This document shows, piece after piece, positions 35,673-42,989 of a DNA stretch of 44,170 nucleotides. The first letter of the stretch is position 1. Every line of letters begins with the position of its first letter. This DNA is from a virus, in the IMG/VR virus record IMGVR_UViG_3300022602_000177, positions 1 through 44,170 of that record. The stretch is one strand, 5' to 3'. The position numbers and the translations under genes were made by a program. The notes under the pieces were generated by a model. The model had not been told where the DNA came from and did not search any database. It was given only the letters and a program-made list of their open reading frames with translations.

Positions 35673-36215
35673 ATGACCATATTGTCCAAAGAAGCAGAAG
35701 AAATTTTAAAGAAATATTTTATATACGATGAGTTGATTGATTTGCTAGATTATGACCTAGATATGTACAAGTTGCAAGATAAACTGAATCAACTAAAGAA
35801 AGATTCTTATCCCCCCAACTACAGATTTATATTTCTCTTGTATGACACAGAGTACTATTTGGATCACCGCTTGCCTGGATTCACTGTGCTAAATTTACAA
35901 AGGTTACTGTCTAGCCTAGACATCCCAAACTACTTTTGTCTGATCTTGTCTCAGCAAGACATTACAGACAAGTTGAAATATGCACAAGAAACACAATCCA
36001 ATGATACTGTGCCAATAGCAAACATAACCAATATGTTGAATTGGCCGATATATCATCCCCTAGATGACGATAAAACATTGAGTAATGATTTAATTTCCAA
36101 AAAATTCATAACATTGAATAGAATTACTCGATTCCATAGACGAGTACTTGTTAGTTTGTTATTGAAAAGAAATTTAGCAGATGATGGTATGGTGAGTTAT
36201 AACAATGCAGAATAA
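35673..36215 (+). CDS. Unknown protein, probable N-terminal half of a split gene (180 aa)
   Basis: The start at 35673 is preferred because AGGGG (35660-35664) lies 8 nt upstream and because an earlier ATG (35625) would overlap the epimerase by 34 bases. The protein is helical and alpha/beta-like with no signal peptide; FIFLLYDTEYYLDHRLPGF suggests a buried beta-strand. It ends KFITLNRITRFHRRVLVSLL and GMVSYNNAE, which resembles the middle of a larger phage and cyanobacterial family whose C-terminal half matches the next ORF. I cannot name the family; a sugar-related role is suggested only by the epimerase upstream. Confidence 0.6.
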   Translation: MTILSKEAEEILKKYFIYDELIDLLDYDLDMYKLQDKLNQLKKDSYPPNYRFIFLLYDTEYYLDHRLPGFTVLNLQRLLSSLDIPNYFCLILSQQDITDKLKYAQETQSNDTVPIANITNMLNWPIYHPLDDDKTLSNDLISKKFITLNRITRFHRRVLVSLLLKRNLADDGMVSYNNAE

Positions 36216-36795
36216 TATGAATTACGCAGTCGATCTGTGTTACCTTAGTACAAATACCAGAATCAATGAAAAATGGAATTTGAAATCAGATGAGTTTCGA
36301 GCAATCGTGTCTGCATTCCCAGCGAATTCCAAATATAAAAACTTTTTTGAACCTAAAGTAGAAGATGCAATAAGTTCAGACCATGCACTGAACAAACAAG
36401 CATTTCTGCATGTGGTAACTGAAACTGTTTTTAATTATCCAACACCGTTTTTCAGTGAGAAGACTTTTAAGCCGATATCTAGTAAAAGACCTTTTGTAAT
36501 CGTAGGAGCACAAGGAACATTGAGTGTATTGCGCTCAGTAGGTTTCAAAACTTTTTCAGACTATTGGGATGAAAGTTACGATGAAACATCAGACCCCGAA
36601 GATAGACTAGCCAAAGTAGTAGATGTGATAGAAGACATTTGTGATAGGTCAGTTGATGATCTCCGAAAACTTTGTTTAAGTATGGAAGATGTGCTAAACT
36701 ATAATTTAAATCATTATTCTCATAACCTTAAAATTTCAGAATTAGAAAAATTTGAAAACGCTTGCCAAGAAAATTTAAATCCAAGACATGTTTAA
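36205..36795 (+). CDS. Unknown protein, probable C-terminal half of a split gene (196 aa)
   Basis: The frame is +1 relative to the previous ORF, overlapping it by 11 bases; ATGs lie at 36205 and 36217, the latter just past the upstream stop TAA (36213-36215), as in termination-reinitiation. Conserved-looking core: HVVTETVFNY, FFSEKTFKPISSKRPFVIVG, GTLSVLRSVGFKTFSDYWDESYDE, then DRLAKVVDVI. I recall this as the C-terminal part of one longer protein in other phages. Its end overlaps gp46 by 8 bases. Function is unknown; possibly a glycosyltransferase-like enzyme working with the epimerase, at low confidence. Confidence 0.6.
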   Translation: MQNNMNYAVDLCYLSTNTRINEKWNLKSDEFRAIVSAFPANSKYKNFFEPKVEDAISSDHALNKQAFLHVVTETVFNYPTPFFSEKTFKPISSKRPFVIVGAQGTLSVLRSVGFKTFSDYWDESYDETSDPEDRLAKVVDVIEDICDRSVDDLRKLCLSMEDVLNYNLNHYSHNLKISELEKFENACQENLNPRHV

Positions 36796-38557
36796 GATAA
36801 AAGACCTAACAGTAAAAAATTTCATGAGTGTGGGTAATACTACACAAGCAATCAACTTTGATCGCAACGACTTAACACTAGTATTAGGTGAGAACTTAGA
36901 CTTGGGCGGGGATGACTCTGGTGCTCGTAATGGTACTGGCAAGACCACTATTGTTAATGCACTAAGTTATGGCTTATATGGTAATGCTCTGACCAATATC
37001 AAGAAAGATAACTTGATAAACAAGACCAACGGCAAGAGCATGATGGTCACTGTTGACTTTGAGGTCAATGGTATTGACTACCGTATTGAACGAGGTCGTA
37101 AACCAGGCGTTATGAAGTTTTTTGTCTCTGGTAGTGAGAAGGAGATCACTGATGATGCGCAAGGTGACAGTCGTGAAACTCAAGCAGAGATTGAGCGTAT
37201 GCTTGGTATGAGTCACGAAATGTTCAAGCACATTGTTGCTCTTAACACTTATACTGAACCTTTTTTAAGTCTAAAGGCAAACGATCAAAGATTGATGATC
37301 GAACAATTATTGGGCATTACGCTGCTTTCTGAAAAAGCAGATAAACTCAAAGAACAAATCAAAGAAACCAAAGACTTGATTACTAAAGAAGAATTTAGAA
37401 TCAAGGCAGTGTCTGATGCAAATAAAAGAATTGAAGAACAGATTGAAGCGACTCGCAGACGCCAAAGCATTTGGAAAAAGAAACATGATGACGATTTGTT
37501 GAATTTACAAGCGGCATACGATCAACTTGCAGAACTTGACATTGATGCAGAACTTCAAGCACATAAAGCACTGACTGATCATAGCAATAAAGCCAAGCAG
37601 ATCAAAGAATTAGACGGCTATATCAAGCGTTGTCAGTTGGATGAAACTCGTGAAAATAAGGATATTGAACGGTTAAAGAAAGAAATTGCATCTCTAGAGA
37701 ATCATACTTGCCACGCATGTGGTCAAGGGTTTCATGATGAAAAGCAAGAAGCATTGTTAGAAGAAAAACGAAAATCACTACAAGAAGCAGCGTTACAAGC
37801 ACTATCAACAAACACTCAATTGATGGAAAACATAGATGCTCGTCGAGCATTGGGTGAATTAGGTTCTACTCCAGTGGTTTTTTACGATAAAGAAGAAGAT
37901 GCATTTGAGCACCGTAGCAGTATGGCAACATTGCTAAGTCAGATATCTAACAAGCAAAACGAATTCGATCCATACGCCGAACAAATTAAAGAAATGAGCG
38001 AACAAGCATTGGAAGTTATTGAATATGACACAATGAATGCGCTAGATGAACTTAAGAATCATCAAGAATTCTTGTTGAAATTATTGACAAACAAAGATTC
38101 GTTTATTCGCAAGCGTATCATTGACCAAAACTTGAGTTATTTGAATGGTAGACTTGGGCAGTATCTTGATCGCATTGGTCTACCTCATACTGTTAAATTT
38201 AATAACGATTTATCTGTTAGCATCACAGAATTGGGTCGTGATCTTGACTTTGACAATCTAAGTCGCGGTGAACGCAACAGATTGATTTTGTCTTTGTCAT
38301 GGGCTTTCCGTGATGTATGGGAAAGTTTATATCAACCAATCAACTTATTGTTTATTGATGAACTTGTTGATTCAGGTATGGATAGTAGTGGGGTTGAGAA
38401 TGCTTTGAGCATTTTGAAAAAGATGAGTAGAGATCATCACAAGTCCATTTGGCTCGTGAGTCACAAAGATGAATTGGCGGGTCGAGTAAACAACACATTA
38501 AAAGTTGTTAAGGAAAATGGTTATACAAGTTATAATACAGACATTGACATAATTTAG
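36788..38557 (+). CDS. 46: Recombination nuclease subunit gp46, Rad50-like ATPase (589 aa)
   Basis: An SMC/Rad50-type ATPase. The Walker A GARNGTGKTT (residues 45-54) follows the typical start VKNFMSVGN. Two coiled-coil arms (about 170-300 and 315-440) flank a zinc-hook CHAC (C308, C311). The ABC signature LSRGERNR lies near 491-498 and the Walker B NLLFIDELVDSG near 519-530, followed by a D-loop-like SGMDSSG and a switch His in WLVSHKDEL. It pairs with gp47 to process DNA ends. The start overlaps the preceding ORF (ATGTTTAA), so expression is coupled to the inserted cassette. The length is near T4 gp46 (560). Confidence 0.93.
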   Translation: MFKIKDLTVKNFMSVGNTTQAINFDRNDLTLVLGENLDLGGDDSGARNGTGKTTIVNALSYGLYGNALTNIKKDNLINKTNGKSMMVTVDFEVNGIDYRIERGRKPGVMKFFVSGSEKEITDDAQGDSRETQAEIERMLGMSHEMFKHIVALNTYTEPFLSLKANDQRLMIEQLLGITLLSEKADKLKEQIKETKDLITKEEFRIKAVSDANKRIEEQIEATRRRQSIWKKKHDDDLLNLQAAYDQLAELDIDAELQAHKALTDHSNKAKQIKELDGYIKRCQLDETRENKDIERLKKEIASLENHTCHACGQGFHDEKQEALLEEKRKSLQEAALQALSTNTQLMENIDARRALGELGSTPVVFYDKEEDAFEHRSSMATLLSQISNKQNEFDPYAEQIKEMSEQALEVIEYDTMNALDELKNHQEFLLKLLTNKDSFIRKRIIDQNLSYLNGRLGQYLDRIGLPHTVKFNNDLSVSITELGRDLDFDNLSRGERNRLILSLSWAFRDVWESLYQPINLLFIDELVDSGMDSSGVENALSILKKMSRDHHKSIWLVSHKDELAGRVNNTLKVVKENGYTSYNTDIDII

Positions 38558-38596
38558 TAATATTTTTAATCCGATCATTATGGCATAAGTAGGTTT

Positions 38597-39037
38597 ATGA
38601 CATGGATATTTCAAGGAAACCCTATAGAAACTTTACCAGAGGACTGTGTGGGATTCGTATATCTAATCACTAACCTAGTATCAGGGCGCAAATACATAGG
38701 CAAAAAACTAGCAAAATTTTCTAAAACAACATATAAAACAGTCAAGCTGAAAAACGGCAACAAAAAACGCAAAAAAATTCGATCTAAAATAGACTCCGAC
38801 TGGCTCACTTATTATGGCTCAAATCTTGAACTTCAAAAAGATGTAGAAACATTGAGTGCTGAAAATTTTACAAGGGAAATACTATACCTTTGTAAGAGTA
38901 AAGCAGAATGTAGTTACATTGAAGCTAGAGAACAATTCACACACAGAGTTTTAGAATCTTCTGATTGGTACAATGGACAGATATCAGTCAGAGTACATGG
39001 CTCCCATATTTTAAACAAAATTCAGTTAAACGGTTAA
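38597..39037 (+). CDS. GIY-YIG family nuclease-like protein (146 aa)
   Basis: VGFVYLITNLVSGRKYIGKK (residues 18-37) is the GIY-YIG motif in VYL-YIG form, with the downstream DWLTYYGSN and TREILYLCKSKAECSYIEAREQF segments of the fold; the Glu near 110 is in the metal-binding position. A lysine-rich insertion (KLKNGNKKRKKIRSK) may contact DNA. T4-like phages carry both homing-type (Seg, I-Tev) and repair-type GIY-YIG proteins; no separate DNA-binding domain or intron is seen here, so a free-standing nuclease is most likely. AGG stands 4 nt before the ATG. It is the last plus-strand gene before the 450-base non-coding region. Confidence 0.75.
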   Translation: MTWIFQGNPIETLPEDCVGFVYLITNLVSGRKYIGKKLAKFSKTTYKTVKLKNGNKKRKKIRSKIDSDWLTYYGSNLELQKDVETLSAENFTREILYLCKSKAECSYIEAREQFTHRVLESSDWYNGQISVRVHGSHILNKIQLNG

Positions 39038-39039
39038 GG

Positions 39040-39495
39040 CTCACACAGGCTAATCTCATGTGTATATGACAACAGGATCTCGGATCGCTGGGACATAAAT
39101 CTCTTGCCGTTAAGAGTGCTCAACCACTACCCAATTGGATGTAGATCGCTTAAATGCCGCGATTTGGTTGTTTGAACAGGATTAATAAAAGGCTAAAAGA
39201 CGTAGCAGCGATGCTACACGGTTTATATGTATGTTAGCGTATAGATATAAATCCGCCGTTGAAATAAGACGGAGCTCGAGGTACCGGTCAACCGCCTCTG
39301 TAATTGCTCTAACGCTAGGTGATGTGCTACTCAGATGAAAGCAACTCTTTCCTTTTGTCCCGGGAAACCGGGCAAAGTGTGACGATTAATCTAGATGAAC
39401 AGTAATGTCGCTTCGCTCCCCTTGAGTATTATTACGTTTAAATGAAAAATATTGTTGTTGAGCGTAAGCGAAACAACTGGTCTACGAAGTAGACC
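39040..39495 (+). ncRNA. Candidate structured non-coding RNA in a gene-free region
   Basis: No gene lies between the convergent stops at 39037 and 39496. Strong hairpins on the plus strand: CTCTT/AAGAG (39101-39116); CAACCA/TGGTTG (39121-39126 with 39165-39170) enclosing GATCGC/GCGATT; GTAGCA-GCGA-TGCTAC (39202-39217); a 9-bp stem with one bulge (39220-39254); ACGGAG/CTCTGT (39269-39301) enclosing CGG-TCAA-CCG; CCCGG-GAAA-CCGGG extended by UUUG/CAAA (39354-39376); a 6-bp stem, tandem G-A mismatches and a GUAA loop (39454-39477); and GGTCTAC-GAA-GTAGACC (39479-39495). Three GNRA loops occur on the plus strand only, which sets the orientation. The ends, promoter and function are not defined. 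No tRNA, tmRNA or RNase P signature was found. Confidence 0.6.
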
Positions 39496-39714
39496 TCAAA
39501 AGTATGGAAGTTTAGTATCTTTGGTGATATCTATATTTTCTTGCATTATGGAAGAAACAATTTCTCTTTCTGCTTGACTGAGCAGCATAGCATCTTCATA
39601 TGACAGTCCACCTCTCATACCCCAACTAGCTCTTAGTGCTTCGTGTCTTATGGCTCTTGTATCTTTATCATAACTATCAATCATAGCTATGATTTCAGGG
39701 GTTTTTAGTTTCAA
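39496..39714 (-). CDS. Small conserved phage protein (72 aa), TTG start
   Basis: A short helical, charged protein with core SWGMRGGLSYEDAMLLSQAEREIVSSIMQENI (residues about 30-61), which I recall as a small conserved protein beside gp26-type genes in T4-like aquatic phages. The start is TTG, overlapping the stop of the upstream gene in TTGA, so translation is coupled. The size and position, near the tape-measure gene, suggest a tail-assembly chaperone or baseplate hub accessory, but that is inference. A 7-bp hairpin begins at its stop codon. Confidence 0.65.
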   Translation of the reverse strand: MKLKTPEIIAMIDSYDKDTRAIRHEALRASWGMRGGLSYEDAMLLSQAEREIVSSIMQENIDITKDTKLPYF

Positions 39715-40562
39715 GAGCCTACTGCGAAAAAACTTGCATAATCAAATGTAAGTGTTATTGGGTATTCTTTTCCACAGTTGTTGCAAGGGGCATTTTGTGG
39801 TTTTAATCCGCCATCAGTATTGAATTGTGCCAGTTGCTTTTGAATAAGTTTGACTACGCTGCTGGCGGCTTCTTTGTAGAATTCTCGAATGTGCTCACTG
39901 TTGTTTACAATAGTACCATCATCCATTTCTATGTAGTCTGTACTGTTAGTGATAGTATCCAATGCTACATCTACCAGTTTACTCATGCTGTCATTGATCT
40001 CGTTTGCACGGACTTCTGGATCGATATCCGGACCTTCCAGTGCTTTGATAAGTCTTTGTTGTTGGTAATCAATGATGTTTTGCTTATTAAATCCAAAATA
40101 ATGCTGTGGTTTAAGTTTTATTTTCAAACCCGTTAACTCTAATTTTTGTGCATAATTGGGGGCAGTAATGTTGGACAAAGTTGTTTGCAGATCAATACCG
40201 TGAGTATTCTCTGATTTACAATATGGACATGCTGTATCAACATCCATTTGATTGCCGTAACTTGCAATTCTAATAGCAATCAGTACTGCATCAATATCAA
40301 TGCTTGGCATTTTCCATGCGTCTTTTATATTGGGGCAGCAACTGTGAATTACATCTACTACCCCTGAACCATTCATAAGAGCGTCCGGGGTACGCAAAGT
40401 CACTTCATCTCTAGCAGTCAGCGGATAAACTGGTAATTCCCCTGTGATGGGCAAGTCAATAGTGCCTTCGGGCCAGAATTTACCCCCGCTGGGTAATTTC
40501 ATGTGAATTGCTGGTTGTCTAAAGTGTTTGACCAGCGGGTTTGACGAATGTTGATTTTCCAT
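39711..40562 (-). CDS. Baseplate hub assembly protein, gp26-like (283 aa)
   Basis: The pattern HMKLPSGGKFWPEG (residues 20-33), then VYPLTARDEVTLRTPDALMNG, VIHSCCPNIKDAW and DAVLIAIRIASYG is characteristic of the T4 baseplate protein family (gp26-type) as I recall it. Two CxxC pairs, CPYC (near 112) and CNNC (near 259), suggest a zinc ribbon that closes the fold. Such proteins help build the central hub but are not all in the finished virion. It starts from the late site at 40595-40602. The specific number (26 versus 28 or 51) is uncertain. Confidence 0.68.
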   Translation of the reverse strand: MENQHSSNPLVKHFRQPAIHMKLPSGGKFWPEGTIDLPITGELPVYPLTARDEVTLRTPDALMNGSGVVDVIHSCCPNIKDAWKMPSIDIDAVLIAIRIASYGNQMDVDTACPYCKSENTHGIDLQTTLSNITAPNYAQKLELTGLKIKLKPQHYFGFNKQNIIDYQQQRLIKALEGPDIDPEVRANEINDSMSKLVDVALDTITNSTDYIEMDDGTIVNNSEHIREFYKEAASSVVKLIQKQLAQFNTDGGLKPQNAPCNNCGKEYPITLTFDYASFFAVGS

Positions 40563-40574
40563 AGTTTTTGATCC

Positions 40575-40582
40575 GATAAATA
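40575..40582 (+). promoter_or_regulatory. T4-type late promoter (GATAAATA) for the tape measure
   Basis: GATAAATA lies 30 nt before the tape-measure ATG (40613). Its predicted transcription start, about 40588, falls on the same bases as that of the opposing promoter. Confidence 0.7.
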
Positions 40583-40594
40583 ATGATACTTAGA

Positions 40595-40602
40595 TATTTA
40601 TG
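40595..40602 (-). promoter_or_regulatory. T4-type late promoter (CATAAATA) for the gp26-like gene
   Basis: Minus-strand CATAAATA lies 32 nt before the gp26-like ATG (40562). It faces the plus-strand site at 40575-40582 with 12 bases between the two boxes, so both cannot easily be occupied at once. Confidence 0.68.
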
Positions 40603-40612
40603 GATATAAAAA

Positions 40613-42958
40613 ATGGCTGATGGAATTAACAAATCAGAGATGCAGGACCTGTTTGAGAAGTTTTTTGGGTTGAACCCTTCTTCTCGCTTTGATCCGGAAA
40701 AAATGGATGCCTTTCTTGAAAACATACAAAAAAGCACCAAACAGCTAAAGGATAGTTTACCCATCAGTAAACAGTTCATGAATACACTTACGGGTACTAC
40801 TCAAAAGTATGTTGATATCACTGAGGAGCTTGAGAATCTAGAAGAAGCAATAGAAAAAGCCCGTAAAGAAGCTGAAAAAACAGGTGACTATACTAAATCT
40901 GAAACACTAATACAAGAAAAACTAGACAAACAAAAAACTGCTGCCACAATCAATGCAAAGATAGCATTGAATAACTTTGCTACTGGGGCATTCAGTGTAC
41001 TTGGTTCGATTGTTGACGCTAGTTTGGATTATGCCAAAAGTTTGCAGGGTGGTGCGGGTGGTGTACAAAGCGCTACCCAAGCAATGGTTAACAAATACAA
41101 GATCGAGGGAGAAACTGTTGGTCTCGCTGGTAATGCCTTGAGCGGACTTGGCTCTATTGCTATGGCAGTTGGTGGCAAAAAGTTAATGATGCTTGGCACA
41201 GTGGCACAAGTCGCTGGGGAAGCTCTGGGTATCTTTGGTAAGAAAGCAGCAGAATACGCTGGTAAGGCCGCACAATATCTTGGTGATGAACTAGTCAAAA
41301 CACAAAAAGCATATACCACTACCACACAAAGTGGTGCAATGTTGGCTGGTGGCATGACAGAGTTACGACAACGAGCCGCGGATGCCGGTCTCGATGTAGA
41401 GCAATTTGCCAATGTGATCAAGCAAAGTACTGAGAGCCTACAACTGATGGGTTTGGGTCAAGGCGAAGGTGCAAAGCGCATAGGTGCTGTAAACAAAGAA
41501 TTGCGCAACAGTCAATTTGGCACACAACTACAAAAGCTGGGCTACAGCATGGAAGAGCAAGGCGAGTTGGCTGCTCAAGTCATGGCAAACAATAATGCTG
41601 CTGGCAACAAAAGAGCAATGAGCGATAGAGAAATTGCTCAACAAACTGCTGATTATGGTAAGACTTTGAAAGTTCTTCAAGACATTACTGGTGAAGATGC
41701 TAAAAAAGCAATGGAAAAAGCCAGAACACAGGCTATGGAAGCTGACTTATTGGCAGAAGCATACAATAAAGGTGGCCCAGAAGCAGTCAAGAAGTTGCAA
41801 GCACAGTTGGCTACGATGCCAGAAAGTCTGAAAAAAGGTTACATGGAGTTTGTTAGTACTGGTGGAAGTGCTATTGCTGATGCTGCTACCAACGTTGCCA
41901 TCACTCAAAACCCCAAGATCATGGAACAGTATCGCAAACAATACCAAGATTTGGGTGATTCATCAGTCGATCAAAAGAGAGCATTGGAAAATGCTGGCAA
42001 GTACACAGAACAAACTGGTAAGTTTGCCAAAGATAATGCTGAGAATACAAGAATAATTAACATGGCTGGTCGTTTGACCGGTGATGCATTAACTACTGGA
42101 GCAGGCGCAATTAACAATGCCTTGATTCTCAGCGGTACAAAAATTGGTGATGGTGCAACAGCAGCAGCAGCAAAAGCAACAGAAGGCGCGGCAGTCAATA
42201 CCGCACCACTTGATCAAGCAGTTACTGATTTAGAATCTGAAACACAAAGAACAAAAGCTGCATTGACAAAAGAACTTACTCCTGCAATTTCTGATTTTGC
42301 AAATCAACTTCGTGGCTTAGCCAAAGGAGTCAAAGAAACACTGGACGAGCTTGGAATCAGGAAAAAGTCTACTGGCGAAAAAGTTGGCGGAGCTGTTGGT
42401 GGTGTAACAGGCAGTGTTGCGGGCGGCTCATTGGCTGGGTTAGCTGCTGGCGCGGCACTGACTGCAACTGGTGCTGGGGCCGCAGTTGGTATACCTTTGA
42501 TGTTGGCGGCGATAGCTGGTGGTGGTTGGCTTGGTGAAAAAGCAGGTGAGACTGGCGGCGAATGGTTGGGCGCCAAGTTTGCAACTGGTGGTATGGTCAC
42601 TCAACCAACCAAAGCTCTTGTGGGTGAAGCCGGACCAGAAGCTATCGTGCCTTTACCAGACGGAAAATCTATCCCAGTACAATTGGGGGGAGATATTGCA
42701 GCGTTGACAGCAAAAATTGATCAATTGATTAACACTATGGGTTCTAATGCTTCAACGAGTCACGATGACATGACTTCTAAGATTGAGAAATTGGTAGAAA
42801 CAGTTGCTGTTGCGACCCCAATGGGCACAGTTCTTGAAACTGCGTTTAATGGTATGCAAGAAATGATGAATAAACAGTTAGATGTTCATAAAGAAATGGC
42901 ATCTCACATGCGGGACAACAAAGACTTGACACAAAAACTTCTTAATGTGAGCATGTAA
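40613..42958 (+). CDS. Tail tape-measure protein, gp29-like (781 aa)
   Basis: The N-terminal 130 residues are charged with coiled-coil character (TEELENLEEAIEKARKEAEK). The middle is long Ala/Gly/Gln-rich helix. A Gly/Ala-rich hydrophobic segment (about 587-642) may insert into the membrane. The block FATGGMVTQPTKALVGEAGPEAIVPL (about 655-681, quoted here in part as GGMVTQPTKALVGEAGPEAI) is a widespread tape-measure C-terminal motif. T4 gp29 is 590 residues; the extra length implies a longer tail if length scales as usual. It stands apart from the baseplate block and has its own late promoter. Confidence 0.82.
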   Translation: MADGINKSEMQDLFEKFFGLNPSSRFDPEKMDAFLENIQKSTKQLKDSLPISKQFMNTLTGTTQKYVDITEELENLEEAIEKARKEAEKTGDYTKSETLIQEKLDKQKTAATINAKIALNNFATGAFSVLGSIVDASLDYAKSLQGGAGGVQSATQAMVNKYKIEGETVGLAGNALSGLGSIAMAVGGKKLMMLGTVAQVAGEALGIFGKKAAEYAGKAAQYLGDELVKTQKAYTTTTQSGAMLAGGMTELRQRAADAGLDVEQFANVIKQSTESLQLMGLGQGEGAKRIGAVNKELRNSQFGTQLQKLGYSMEEQGELAAQVMANNNAAGNKRAMSDREIAQQTADYGKTLKVLQDITGEDAKKAMEKARTQAMEADLLAEAYNKGGPEAVKKLQAQLATMPESLKKGYMEFVSTGGSAIADAATNVAITQNPKIMEQYRKQYQDLGDSSVDQKRALENAGKYTEQTGKFAKDNAENTRIINMAGRLTGDALTTGAGAINNALILSGTKIGDGATAAAAKATEGAAVNTAPLDQAVTDLESETQRTKAALTKELTPAISDFANQLRGLAKGVKETLDELGIRKKSTGEKVGGAVGGVTGSVAGGSLAGLAAGAALTATGAGAAVGIPLMLAAIAGGGWLGEKAGETGGEWLGAKFATGGMVTQPTKALVGEAGPEAIVPLPDGKSIPVQLGGDIAALTAKIDQLINTMGSNASTSHDDMTSKIEKLVETVAVATPMGTVLETAFNGMQEMMNKQLDVHKEMASHMRDNKDLTQKLLNVSM

Positions 42959-42960
42959 TC

Positions 42961-42968
42961 TATAAATA
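42961..42968 (+). promoter_or_regulatory. Perfect T4 late promoter (TATAAATA) for the portal gene
   Basis: An exact TATAAATA, the T4 late consensus, lies 21 nt before the portal ATG and directly after the tape-measure stop. CAGGATA supplies the ribosome site, as it does at the 285-aa tail gene. Confidence 0.85.
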
Positions 42969-42989
42969 TAGCATTACAGGATAATATTC

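Noticed and set aside
39272-39288. Vector polylinker contamination
   Set aside because: The palindromes pair with flanking sequence in a stem and no vector backbone follows. Kept only as a check of raw reads.
39354-39376. Intrinsic terminator at the GAAA hairpin
   Set aside because: The stem is strong, but no U-tract follows it on either strand; the U-rich stretch is on the 5' side.
39040-39495. Group I intron associated with the GIY-YIG gene
   Set aside because: Neither flanking gene is interrupted, and I could not find the paired P/Q and R/S core elements of group I introns. The nuclease lies outside the folded region.
39040-39495. tRNA or tmRNA genes
   Set aside because: No cloverleaf with a TTCRA T-loop and matching acceptor stem, and no tag-peptide reading frame with a tmRNA-type end.
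39479-39495. Bidirectional terminator at the 7-bp hairpin
   Set aside because: It lies at the end of convergent genes, which fits, but U-tracts are missing on both sides. Left as part of the RNA candidate.
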